Below, piece after piece: positions 45,018 to 54,240 of a DNA stretch of 64,000 nucleotides. This DNA is from Oikopleura dioica (Eukaryota; Chordata; Appendicularia; Copelata; Oikopleuridae). The notes under the pieces are model-generated. The model saw only the letters and a program-made list of their open reading frames with translations. It was not told where the DNA came from and ran no database searches. The position numbers and the translations under genes were made by a program. The DNA is taken from positions 13,996,157-14,060,156 of the forward strand of contig OU015566.1 of assembly GCA_907165135.1 (NCBI GenBank), written 5' to 3'. How positions within the stretch are numbered: the first letter of the stretch is position 1; each line of letters begins with the position of its first letter.

Positions 45018-45268
45018 TGTTAAAGCTTACCAGTTAATGCGCGTTGAACGATAGCTCTAACTGGCTGTTGAACGATAGCTCTAACTGGCCGTTGAACAAA
45101 ACCTCTAACTGCCGGTTAAGCGAGTTCGGATACATATATAAACCTGACACTTTTCACTGAAAATCATCAGAGCTGAGAGATAAACGCTCGAAATGAAAAT
45201 AAATAAGACACAGAGATAATATTGTTATTGTTATTATTATACAGGTATGATATAGTTGGACCTCAACA
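45018..45268 (+). repeat. 5' long terminal repeat of a retroelement, 251 bp
   Basis: Begins TGTT and ends AACA. It contains three tandem ~24-bp repeats (GTTGAACGATAGCTCTAACT, 45,042-45,115), a TATA box (CATATATAAACC, ~45,130), then an AATAAA-type signal (AAATAAATAAG, ~45,205) and a (GTTATT)n stretch. That is the order expected of U3-R-U5. A PBS follows three bases later. No second copy was found in the window. Confidence 0.75.
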
Positions 45269-45271
45269 TTT

Positions 45272-45284
45272 TGGTGTCAGAAGT
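45272..45284 (+). other. Primer-binding site, tRNA-Leu type
   Basis: TGGTGTCAGAAGT is the complement of a tRNA 3' end reading ACTTCTGACACCA, as found in animal tRNA-Leu(CAG) (from memory). It starts 3 nt after the LTR. Pairing stops after 13 nt. Confidence 0.75.
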
Positions 45285-45864
45285 TATAAAAAGATCCCCT
45301 CCAATTATAATTATATTAAATTGTATAATTTTCGTTTATAAAATTATGCATTATAACTTTTAGGTACTAACAATGAATTAAAAGAAATTAATATAAAGTT
45401 TTTTTTCTCTAAAACCAATCCTTAAAATAAAATTTCTCAATAATCAAATAACTTTTAGGAGATGTACGATTAGGGGAATGCCATCATAATTACAAAAACA
45501 CATGCCGTCAAAAAAGTATGAATACAGTATTGGTATTTGAGGAGATATGAATTAAAATACTGGCGTTAAATCATCATTAAAGAATAGAAAAGTTAAAGAA
45601 TATGAAAACAAAGGGTCATTTCCTTTCGACTCACGGCCCTAGCGCATGTTTATTTTTCGATGCCTCTAATTCCAAAATACTGTTATACACTAAGGCGGTC
45701 AAAAAGGGAAAGTAACCAGCCAAAGACAACAAACAAAAATAACAAATTCGGGTATATAAAGAAGCACAATCTTCATTTCATTCAGGTTTTCGGAAAATCA
45801 GAGAAAATCGAAGAGAATAAAAGAAGACGAATTAAAGAGAAAAGCAAGTAATCGAAGAAGTGAG
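45285..45864 (+). other. Leader between PBS and first cargo gene
   Basis: AT-rich. One ORF at 45,660-45,851 (basic, Lys/Asn-rich) may be fortuitous. A gtaa donor-like site is not obvious near the PBS. Confidence 0.4.
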
Positions 45865-47100
45865 ATGGAGAAGAAGCTTAAATGGCCGACCGTGCGCGGC
45901 CGATTGACCGAATTTATCAACAAAGGATGCTGTAAGAAAAATTCACTATTCGGTAGAATGGAAGAAGCTACAACGAATGCCTCCCATGTAACAAAGGTAA
46001 CTCGGTCAACCGGTGGGTAGCCTAATACTCGAGAGGAATGTAGCTATGTATGATATAAATGTATGGCTTCTCTAAATCACTCCTCAAAAAGGTTCCTGAC
46101 CCTTGTGATGGACAAATGAATGGTTATCCTTGGATAAGGGGGGATGGAAGGTTCTGATAATTAAGAAATTCTTGAAAAGGCAAATGTTCTTCCTTATTCC
46201 AGCGATGCTCCTTAGATGATTACTCACACGATGGGTCATGACCTGGGTTATTTAAACTTCGTAAACTCTTCAAAGATAAAGCCTTAAAGTACCAATAATT
46301 CAAATAAGAAACATAAAAGAACTCTTCAGCAATTGATTGAAAAAGACGTCCGATGCTTCCTGAGACAATGCCTGTTTGAAGCATTCGAATCCGGTCGGAT
46401 CAAACAAGAATACACAAAGGAAGATTTCGAAACGACGAAATATAATACCACTGCAAGATTCTTGGAAACGCGGAATGTTGAGTTCAAGTTATCGACCTTC
46501 GATACGCCCATTCTTGCGTTTTGCCTCAGAAAAAATCGAACGTTTGACCTAAAAGGAATGGAATGGCCTGCAAGTTTACTCTGTCTGATGGAGTGTATTC
46601 TTACTCAGAAGTGCGTCGACAACAACTGGCAAAAAGAAACGATGCACCGATTTCGGCTAGAAGCGAAAGATCGGAGTTTGATAAGGTGCCTTCTCATCGG
46701 TGGGGAAATGATTGCACTGAGAGAGTTTGCAATTCAACTCGATGGGCTATATGGCGTAAAACCAAAGTTGAAGAATCCAGGCTCACTGATCGTGTTGCGA
46801 TATACAGGTAAGCATAAATCAGAGAGCATGCCTGCCGGATTTTCTTCAGGAATGATCGATAATTCTGAAGAAAACCTCTCTCGAGCCGTCATAGAGCCGG
46901 ACGCGATTCATCCCGACGAAGGGCTGATCGTTCGGATCAGCGAATTAAGCGGACAACGATTCTGGAGACTCCAAGGCTTTCTCGTCGACGCTATAAACCA
47001 GTCAAAATTTGCACGAAACAAAGAAGCGCCTACTTCGGATGCGTTCGTTCCGCTACTAAGAACCATGATTGACTCGCTGGAAGCAAACTTGTCAGTTTGA
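45865..47100 (+). CDS. Cargo protein 1, 300 aa, two exons, unknown
   Basis: The ATG at 45,865 directly follows tgag. Exon 1 (45,865-45,996) ends AAG before gtaact. Exon 2 starts at 46,330 after ctcttcag, in phase, and ends at 47,100. The protein is mixed alpha/beta in look, with no signal peptide, TM helix or Cys cluster. There is no in-frame ATG at the start of exon 2, which supports the splice. Family not recognised. Three ~30-bp repeats (TCCTCGTTTACtCCC type) follow the stop. Confidence 0.6.
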
Positions 47101-47109
47101 CTCCACCTC

Positions 47110-47192
47110 CATCCTCGCTTACTTCCGTCAACAATCACTTTTATCCTCGTTTACTCCCATCAAAAATCACTTTAATCCTCGTTTACACCTGT
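47110..47192 (+). repeat. Three tandem ~30-bp pyrimidine-rich repeats
   Basis: Units of the form TCCTCGyTTACtyCCrTCAA separated by ATCACTTTwA, between cargo genes 1 and 2. They may lengthen the polypyrimidine region before the acceptor at ~47,279. Confidence 0.6.
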
Positions 47193-47289
47193 ATTATGCC
47201 GCGCCTTAGCTAGAGCTGTTTGCATGAAGTACACCCAAAATCTTCAGTTTCGCTTAAATAACAGTTGTTTCTTTTAGAAAAAAAGAACC

Positions 47290-47889
47290 ATGCCAACTTT
47301 AGTCGATGACATCCTATGGTGTTATCAGCGATACGATGCCAAGCGGCGGGTAATCCAGTTTGCGCTCACGTATATCCTAGGATGGGAAGTACCTCTACCT
47401 GAAGAAATTTGCAACGAGAAACAAACTGTTACGCTTCGGAATTTTTTAAAAGAAACATCCGGAATTATAAAGTCGCTTCCACCATTCGAGTATCCTAAGG
47501 AGCGGCTGATATGCATTCCTTCGAGATCTACACTGATAACATGGCTGGTTCGATGCCAGCTCTTCATGATTGGAAACGAATCGATCGACAAAGAAACGAA
47601 GAAGAACGTAATTCTGGAGTTTTTTAACTCCCATTTTCACAAGTGCAATCTCTGCTGGCGAAGCTTCAACAAAGCTTCACCGGAAGATATTGACAAGGAA
47701 TGCCAAGCTAGCCGAGCCATGCTGGAGAAATATTTGGAATCGGAGGGACTCGCCCCAATAAAGAAGCCAATCGAGCTAGTCGACTACGTAATAACCTATT
47801 GTGGCAACGAAATACAAGGCGAGGAATTCGAACTTGGCACTTTAGAAGACCTCTTTTCGAAACCCGTTGGGTTTTACTTGCAATCATAA
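47290..47889 (+). CDS. Cargo protein 2, 199 aa, unknown
   Basis: A single ORF, MPTLVDDILWCYQRYD... The acceptor tgtttcttttag ends 10 nt before the ATG. A CNLCWRSF motif near residue 118 could bind metal but has no partner pair. It is mostly helical by composition. Family not recognised. Confidence 0.6.
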   Translation: MPTLVDDILWCYQRYDAKRRVIQFALTYILGWEVPLPEEICNEKQTVTLRNFLKETSGIIKSLPPFEYPKERLICIPSRSTLITWLVRCQLFMIGNESIDKETKKNVILEFFNSHFHKCNLCWRSFNKASPEDIDKECQASRAMLEKYLESEGLAPIKKPIELVDYVITYCGNEIQGEEFELGTLEDLFSKPVGFYLQS

Positions 47890-47980
47890 TCCTGAACAGA
47901 ACATCACCTTCATATCAGTTACCAGAATATTACCTCATTATTCACGAAACTTTTCTTTCGCTCAAAATATTAACTTCAGA

Positions 47981-48187
47981 ATGTCGGCGGCGCAAGAACT
48001 CGAAGAATTAACCCGAGGCGTCCGGACGGACTTCCGAAAAACCAGCGCTTTGCTTGTCGAACTGAGTGAACGAAACGTCAAAAAGCTCGTCGAAATGAGT
48101 GCCACCCTGGAGAAACTGAAGCGACTTCTTGACCAAATCGTCAGCCAGCATCCATTCTGCAACCAAACCAGTTCCACAGTCAGTTAA
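47981..48187 (+). CDS. Cargo protein 3, 68-aa coiled coil
   Basis: The start is aATG immediately after taacttcag. It has heptad-like leucines and alternating charges (LVELSERNVKKLVEMSATL, then EKLKRLLDQIV), a short parallel coiled-coil candidate. It could mediate oligomerisation of an element protein. Confidence 0.55.
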   Translation: MSAAQELEELTRGVRTDFRKTSALLVELSERNVKKLVEMSATLEKLKRLLDQIVSQHPFCNQTSSTVS

Positions 48188-48221
48188 TTATCACGTTCTT
48201 ATGACCTACAATTTAGATAAA

Positions 48222-48554
48222 ATGGAAAAAGAACTCGCAGCGGCACTCGAAAGGTATGGGGTGCAAACTTTGATGCTTGATGAGAAGTTTCTTGGACCGA
48301 TTTACATTCTGTTAATCGAGTCAACCGAAGGAGTCCCAAGGGAGAATATTTTGAGAGAATGTAGGGATGCTTTAAAGAATTCACCTCTCGGTAATAACCG
48401 AGCGGGCCTGCATCTTCTAAGCAAACTGCTGAAATTCTCAAAGGGGAAATGTTCAGCACAGGTGCTCCGGATATGGGGGGAGATCTTTGATTTACCGTTA
48501 ACCGAAAATACTTTAGCCGAACGATTGATCTGTCAGAAATGCAGTCGGGATTAA
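48222..48554 (+). CDS. Cargo protein 4, 110 aa, unknown
   Basis: The ATG at 48,222 lies 5 nt after caatttag. I chose it over the longer frame starting at 48,129, which overlaps cargo 3. Helical, with Cys only near the C-terminus (CQKCSRD). Family not recognised. Confidence 0.5.
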   Translation: MEKELAAALERYGVQTLMLDEKFLGPIYILLIESTEGVPRENILRECRDALKNSPLGNNRAGLHLLSKLLKFSKGKCSAQVLRIWGEIFDLPLTENTLAERLICQKCSRD

Positions 48555-48689
48555 AAAAGCTCACGGGGCTACTCTTGATACCATCTATCGCGATCCTTAT
48601 CACTCTTATAACCTGCTTGAAAAAAGCCCTGTGATATCTGCACAATCAAAACTGATCTAACCGCCCCTGCATCTAAATGTTATCTCAGA

Positions 48690-48905
48690 ATGCTGCCAAT
48701 CGAGGCTATCATAAGCTTTCTGGAACCAGAGGTCGTTTTCATTAAAGAGTGCGGTATCTGTAGATCAGAAAAATCGCTCTTAGAATTTGTAAAGATAAAT
48801 TGCACGCATCGGCTCTGCAGGAGTTGCTTCGAAGAATGGTCAAAACGATCCAAAGAATGTCCCTATTGTCGGAAAGTTATGCAAAACGACTCAAGTCTTT
48901 GTTAA
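48690..48905 (+). CDS. Cargo protein 5, C3HC4 RING finger, 71 aa
   Basis: aATG follows gttatctcag. Residues 21-60 form a complete RING: C21-x2-C24-x13-C38-x-H40-x2-C43-x2-C46-x10-C57-x2-C60. RING domains recruit E2 enzymes for ubiquitin transfer. Outside the RING there is only a hydrophobic ~18-residue N-terminus. The gene is overlapped by a TM ORF in another frame (48,857-49,135), so RING and membrane anchor may work together. Confidence 0.75.
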   Translation: MLPIEAIISFLEPEVVFIKECGICRSEKSLLEFVKINCTHRLCRSCFEEWSKRSKECPYCRKVMQNDSSLC

Positions 48906-49135
48906 GTGCCAGAACGTTGGAGTGGCTAAGCACTACGTTGACAATTATCATCGGGTTGCTTACACTCATGCTAGGAGCGACGGGGGTCATGGCCCTCGTC
49001 ATTATCGCGCGCCTGCATGGTCAACGAGCCGCTGTTGGAGGAGAACAAGCGTTGCTGACTTCCCCGAGTAACCGATCTTGTGTGGACAGAAGAAACACGA
49101 TAGAAGGACCAGATGATGCAGCGTCTTCCCTTTAA
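48857..49135 (+). CDS. Cargo protein 6, 92-aa single-pass membrane protein, overlaps RING gene
   Basis: aATG follows ccaaag, which could act as an acceptor. The frame overlaps the end of the RING ORF by 49 nt. Residues ~24-50 are strongly hydrophobic (LTIIIGLLTLMLGATGVMAL). The tail is polar with an N-glycosylation site (NRS). It could instead be read as a RING-TM fusion through frameshifting or splicing within the overlap. Confidence 0.5.
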   Translation: MSLLSESYAKRLKSLLSARTLEWLSTTLTIIIGLLTLMLGATGVMALVIIARLHGQRAAVGGEQALLTSPSNRSCVDRRNTIEGPDDAASSL

Positions 49136-49245
49136 TTCAAATTTCTTGCAAGTTACGAGAAAAAAAAAAGGGCCAATTTGGCTGGGATGGAAGTCAGGCG
49201 ATCAAATTTTATTTCTCTCTAGAAAATAAGGAATGTCTGTTTAGA

Positions 49246-49837
49246 ATGGTTGGTGAGCAATTACCCCGTTTCCAACGATCATATGAGTTGATTCGCCAAA
49301 TAGTCGAATGGCTAGCGATGGGCATGGATGAATCAAAAATGTACGATTCCTTCAGGGCCCGAGTGACGCTTGGACCTGCTCGAGACGTCGCTTTCGGAGC
49401 GTACGAAACAAGCAGAATGGACCTAGAAAGCTACCAACCGTCAAACGATTGGCAGAGTGACGACTTCTCTCTTCTGGATTTTGTTCTTGATACAACTCTT
49501 CTAGAAGGATCAACCAGACCTGCAATTATCCATTTCAGCCAATTCTTTAGGACGGGATAATCAAAGACGGCGTGAGATATAGAGACGCCTCGATGAAAAT
49601 CCACGTTAAAGGCTAACATATGCCATTGGGGTAATCTCAGGAATCCAAGACACCCCAGGTGTACTTGCGAGCCTTCGATGCGAAGCTAGGGAATTCGCGT
49701 CGTCACTAAACATTGATGAATTCCTCTCGGAAACAGTGTCGGGTTCGGATATAATCCAAATAGTGCGAAGAGAACGAGTCCATTGCGCGGGAAGATTCTT
49801 CAATACCAATGGAGATATACTCCCTGAAGAGTACTGA
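49246..49837 (+). CDS. Cargo protein 7, ~172 aa, with two short non-canonical introns
   Basis: aATG follows ctgtttag. Exons in my model: 49,246-49,506, 49,551-49,611 and 49,641-49,837, giving one open frame ending PEEY*. Intron 1 (44 nt) has GG-AG (or equivalently GA-GG) ends and intron 2 (29 nt) GC-AG. Without them the frame stops after ~104 codons, and clearly coding sequence in shifted frames would be left over. The 29-nt intron is very short, so a different border is possible. Family not recognised. Confidence 0.45.
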
Positions 49838-49937
49838 TTTTGTATACAACTTCCACATTATTGTTCTAAACCTATATTTTACTCAGTTGACCCATGAGGA
49901 AAAGGATTACAATGAGGTTTATTCAGACTGTGGGATA

Positions 49938-50951
49938 ATGAGCGCTTGGAGGCGGCCGAGAGCTCAAACTTATGTCTTGAACATTTTTCTAAATGCCTGC
50001 AAGGGACTTCTGACAGAACCGTACGAGATTCCTGAAACACCGGAGTTGCGACGGATTGCAGAATACTGTAATGCTTACAAGCGAATTCTGGACATATGGC
50101 TTCATGAGAACGAGCATTATTTGCAGCTCTTGGGCGAAAACGTCAACAAAATCGTCAATGCACGTAAACTCCGAGAGAAGGCGCAGACGGTCAACAGACG
50201 ACTGGAAGAAGATGTCGACGAGTGCTGGAGGAGCAATCTGACGAGGCTCGTGGCTCATCGAGTGCTTCTAGAGGTGGCTCGGAGAGTTCCCAAATCTTTC
50301 AAGATTGCTGACGTTTTCGTCGGGGCGCAGTATCGGAGCCCGAGTGACAAATTGAAAAGCTCTATACAGAGTCTGAACCATCCTCAACTTTCTTTTGACG
50401 AAGAACAAAGAAGAATTCAAACGGCATTCGGTATTATAAATCAGGAGTTTCTTTCAGAAATACCTATCGTCATGAGAAATGCTAACGAAATCTTGGGAAG
50501 AGCAACCCTGCCGACGCCGCCACCAAGAGAGTTAGAAAATCTACTTGCCCCGGAATCGTTTGCAAGACCAATCGCTGTGGAGCCAGACCAGCCTTTAGCT
50601 GAAAATCCGCAGTCCCCACAGAAAGCACCATCCCCGCCTGAAAACGCAGGGCCTAGTAACTTTGGCTCGAGCACGGATGATCAACTTACAACTGCGCCGG
50701 AAAGCTGCAGAAATAAACCTTTGGAGAGAGATTTAGCGGCTCAGAATCCAGTCCCACAGGACGCAGAGGACAGCCTGCTGCCCGCCTGGGCGAGATTTAC
50801 TCCCACATTCGATCCCGCGCAGCTAAGCCACGACGAAAACAACCTGCTGCCTGATTGGGCGAGCTTTACGCCGACAATCGAGCCCGTGCAGCTGGATCCA
50901 GGGGCCCTTGCTCTCCTGAACGAAGATCCTGTTGATTTTCTAGCGCTATGA
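49938..50951 (+). CDS. Cargo protein 8, 337 aa, helical N-half and Pro-rich repeat C-half
   Basis: I took the ATG at 49,938, 9 nt after ggtttattcag; the longer frame from 49,809 overlaps cargo 7. Residues 1-~190 are helical with many charged residues. The C-half is Pro/Glu-rich (PTPPPRELENLL, SPQKAPSPPENAG) and contains a duplicated motif LLPAWARFTPTFDPAQL / LLPDWASFTPTIEPVQL. The layout is reminiscent of structural or adaptor proteins with short linear motifs. Family not recognised. Confidence 0.6.
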   Translation: MSAWRRPRAQTYVLNIFLNACKGLLTEPYEIPETPELRRIAEYCNAYKRILDIWLHENEHYLQLLGENVNKIVNARKLREKAQTVNRRLEEDVDECWRSNLTRLVAHRVLLEVARRVPKSFKIADVFVGAQYRSPSDKLKSSIQSLNHPQLSFDEEQRRIQTAFGIINQEFLSEIPIVMRNANEILGRATLPTPPPRELENLLAPESFARPIAVEPDQPLAENPQSPQKAPSPPENAGPSNFGSSTDDQLTTAPESCRNKPLERDLAAQNPVPQDAEDSLLPAWARFTPTFDPAQLSHDENNLLPDWASFTPTIEPVQLDPGALALLNEDPVDFLAL

Positions 50952-51169
50952 ACGCCCTAAAAAAAAAATATTCGCCTTCACATCTGCATCCTTTTCTTTC
51001 CCAACCTGTTCGCCTTTATCGCCTTCATCATTCTCTTGCCAACATCAATCATCGACCTTCTATCTAGTTCCTACGTCGGAACTCATCTCCATAGTTAACT
51101 CTCATCTGCCACCTTGTAACGCTGACCATCTTCATTACCAACAGTGATCTTTGAAAACACTATTTTAGG

Positions 51170-52145
51170 ATGTCGTTGGTTAACTTGTGCTGTGACGGAG
51201 GCTTCCTTCGAATCGTAGGTGGCACTCTGCGGCCAGGATGCGTGTTCAGCGAGGCTCTGGCAGACAAGCTCGATGAAGTTTCGAAATCACCTGAATGGGC
51301 GCCGATCCGAGAACTTATAATCTCCGCGTCGATCGATCATTTGCAAGAGTACGATGACGACTTGCCCACAATAGTCATAAACCTCCAAAAACTGAAAATG
51401 GGGCTGCCAAAAACAAATCTGCACGGAATATGCCGTATCCTGATAACGAAAATCCAGTTGGGCCACATCGGACGAGATAGCGTGGCCCGACTTGACAGCT
51501 CGGGATATCTTGTGAACGACCCCAATATGACTTGCGCGCTCGAATGCCTTAGACAAGGAATTATCTACCCGAAAGGCATTACTCAGGGAAGGCATAAAGC
51601 TAAACAATATATAATAAATATCGTTTAATTTATACCTTTACGAGATTTCCGTCTCGAAGATCCTAAAAACGCTGGAAGCTTACTTCCGCAAGTCGTACCA
51701 GGCACGAAGCTTCTTTGCTGCCGAAAAAATCAAACAAAGCTTGGATCACAATCTTCGGCGACAACCGGGCTCTGGTCGATACCCAAAGCTAACCAAACTT
51801 CTTCGCAGCTCTGCTCCTGACGCGATCCCTGTGATGAAGAAAAACATCAGCAGGCGTTTGCGACAAATCGAATGCCCCGTAAACCGATCCTTTTACATGA
51901 AACGAGGCATCTTGAATGAACGACCGAACCCAAATGTCGATATGGTGACGCAGGTGAATCACCTTGCCACGCGAGCTTACGCTCTGCTTGAAGCAGCACA
52001 AGATCATGGCTACGACACACACATGCTTGAGACATTAAAAAGCGGAATCGCGCAAGTTATCGCCAATCGATACCTCATTTTTCTTCGATCTGGGTTCCTA
52101 AAACAGCGACTAAGCCTGAGGGTAGCTGCAATTCTTTCCTGCTAA
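51170..52145 (+). CDS. Cargo protein 9, 312 aa, two exons
   Basis: gATG follows ctattttag. Exon 1 is 51,170-51,622; a 37-nt GT-AG intron (gtttaa...cgaag) leads to exon 2, 51,660-52,145, in phase 0. Exon 2 has no suitable ATG of its own, which supports the join. The first half begins with a Cys/Gly-rich strand (LVNLCCDGGFLRIVGG); the second is basic and helical. Family not recognised. Confidence 0.55.
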
Positions 52146-52356
52146 GGTACTAGGTTTCATAAGACGACAACACTCAACAGAATTTCTAGGAAAAAGAAGA
52201 GAAAAGAAAGTCAAAACAACGAAAATATAGCCTCTCCTTTTCATCATCATACTCAGAAAAAAAAAGAAACTGTCATTTCCCTGTTGTGCTTCCCTGATAA
52301 CCGTCATGCCTTCATTAAAACTTTACTTTATTGAGTATCACCAAGGGATTTTAAGA

Positions 52357-52803
52357 ATGGATGGAATCAATCGGATACTCTCAAACCCATCAAAAGCGCC
52401 TGATGACGACAGCAATACGTCTCCATTCGTTGCGCAAGCTAGGCTCTTTGTAAAGGCGATTGACGACTGGTTTATCAATTTACATAAGGGACGGAAATTT
52501 GACCTCTACTTCCTGCCTGAAGAGAGATTTCAGGGAACTCTAACAAAAGAGAAGAACTCCTTCAAGACTCTTGCAATCAAACGGCTAATAGGGAGGCTCG
52601 GAGTTATCTTTCGGTCATGCGGAGGAAAAACTCTAGAAGATTATGATGACGAGGCCGCAGAGATGTTTTCAAAAACGCACCTTTCAGCTGGTCAACTGCG
52701 ACTAGAGCTTGAGACCCCTACGGAAAGGGAGATCGAAGAAATCTTTCCGTCGACGAAAAGACTTCTGCGTAACCTTGGAGAAAAAGCAAACCAAGATGAT
52801 TAA
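52357..52803 (+). CDS. Cargo protein 10, 148 aa (or 165 aa from 52,306)
   Basis: aATG at 52,357 directly follows gggattttaag, matching the context of its neighbours. An in-frame upstream ATG at 52,306 lacks that context. The C-terminal third is acidic. No recognisable domain. It is the last ORF before gag. Confidence 0.5.
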   Translation: MDGINRILSNPSKAPDDDSNTSPFVAQARLFVKAIDDWFINLHKGRKFDLYFLPEERFQGTLTKEKNSFKTLAIKRLIGRLGVIFRSCGGKTLEDYDDEAAEMFSKTHLSAGQLRLELETPTEREIEEIFPSTKRLLRNLGEKANQDD

Positions 52804-52893
52804 AGATATGGCGAATTCTTTCTTTCACCCTTCGAGAACAAAGAGATAAGTACTAGTTATTGAATTAATGCTGTTGTGAGTTCAGATCAATCG

Positions 52894-54240
52894 ATGTCAC
52901 GATTAGCTAAAATCGACGAGGCGAGACTGCTCGCGAAAAAGAAGACACCCGGTTTCGTTGTTGTTGCTCTGTCAGCATCCCAAATTTCGGGGATTCTTAA
53001 GAGCGAATTAAAGAAATGCTTGAAACTAGACGCGACGGCGTTCGATGAAAGGATTCAAGGACATCTTGTCACCGTGCTTACTCCGGAAACATCAGACCTG
53101 ATTGGTCGCTTGAGGGCTAATGAGCTTACTTATCAAGAAGCGAAGAATAAGGCCACCACGGAGCTTGATCCGGAGCATATTTTTATGGAGGAAATAAGTG
53201 AACCTGTTACACCTCCAGTAGTTAAACCAGAGCCTGGATCAAGTAAACCAAAGGAGGAGGTACAATCAACCAAGACTGCAAACCCAACGCTGATGAGTGC
53301 TGAGGAGGAATTACGAAAAGCACTTGCCAGAATTAAACTCGAAGGAGGCGCCCAACAGGAAACTGCAGAGGCCGAAAGACTCCTTGGGGGCACTATTAAG
53401 ACGGAGGGAAAAATGGATTCAACACCGACTACACAGAAAAGGAATACAGGAAGCATGAAACCACAGTCATTTGGTCTTTCAATCTGGGATCCAAGCAAGA
53501 CATCGCTCATCGATCATCTATCTAGCAGTTTTTTGGCTCTCAAGAACGCTAGAAGAGTGGGAACAGATGAACCGACGCTGTGCAATATCCTGCTGCTTTC
53601 GCTTCCTGCTAGTTATTCATATTTGGACTCATTAATACAAGATCGATCGAGCCTGAAGGCTTTCGTGCGACAGATCCTACGATTTATGGGAACTTCAAAT
53701 AGCGATCTCTTAAGTCTTGTGTACGACGCGGTTCGACGACCCTCAGAGAGCCTGATATCGTTCTTAGGAAGGCTTAAAATGCTTACAGAGTTGTCCGACG
53801 AAGGAGACACGAACGCAACAGCCAAGATCCTCTATCATAGAGTGCTTAGCTCGGCAAATGATTCAACCAGGATCGAAATCCGCCGTATCTTGGAGGACGA
53901 CTTGGACAAACAGAAGCTTACCTTTGCCATGCTGCAAGCTGGAATAATGAAGGCACAAAAGCTGGCACCGACTACAGACGAACTCGATCCAGAAACCCAA
54001 AAGATTCTTTCCATCCAAGAAAGTGCCAAATCGGTCGAGGGTGACAGCAAGAAGAATGAGAACGTCGAAGCCGTGCGTAAACCCAGGCCACTCTCCGAAA
54101 TAAAGTGCTATAACTGTCGATCATTCGGGCACTATGCCCGAAATTGCCCAACTCGACGAAGAGGAACTCGTAGAACTCGAGAATCCTATGCCAGAGAGCC
54201 GCGTAATCCGTCCGGGACGGTTACGTTCGCAGATTCCTAA
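52894..54240 (+). CDS. gag: Gag-like protein with CCHC zinc knuckle, ~448 aa
   Basis: The ATG at 52,894 lies 8 nt after tgagttcag. The middle holds a retrotransposon Gag capsid-like region with a RPSESLISFLGRL segment typical of Ty3-type Gag. Near residue 404 is a perfect CX2CX4HX4C knuckle (CYNCRSFGHYARNC), followed by an Arg-rich tail, as in nucleocapsids that bind genomic RNA. It overlaps the protease frame (from 54,134) by ~107 nt in the +1 frame, so pol is reached by frameshifting or by a separate mRNA. Confidence 0.85.
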   Translation: MSRLAKIDEARLLAKKKTPGFVVVALSASQISGILKSELKKCLKLDATAFDERIQGHLVTVLTPETSDLIGRLRANELTYQEAKNKATTELDPEHIFMEEISEPVTPPVVKPEPGSSKPKEEVQSTKTANPTLMSAEEELRKALARIKLEGGAQQETAEAERLLGGTIKTEGKMDSTPTTQKRNTGSMKPQSFGLSIWDPSKTSLIDHLSSSFLALKNARRVGTDEPTLCNILLLSLPASYSYLDSLIQDRSSLKAFVRQILRFMGTSNSDLLSLVYDAVRRPSESLISFLGRLKMLTELSDEGDTNATAKILYHRVLSSANDSTRIEIRRILEDDLDKQKLTFAMLQAGIMKAQKLAPTTDELDPETQKILSIQESAKSVEGDSKKNENVEAVRKPRPLSEIKCYNCRSFGHYARNCPTRRRGTRRTRESYAREPRNPSGTVTFADS

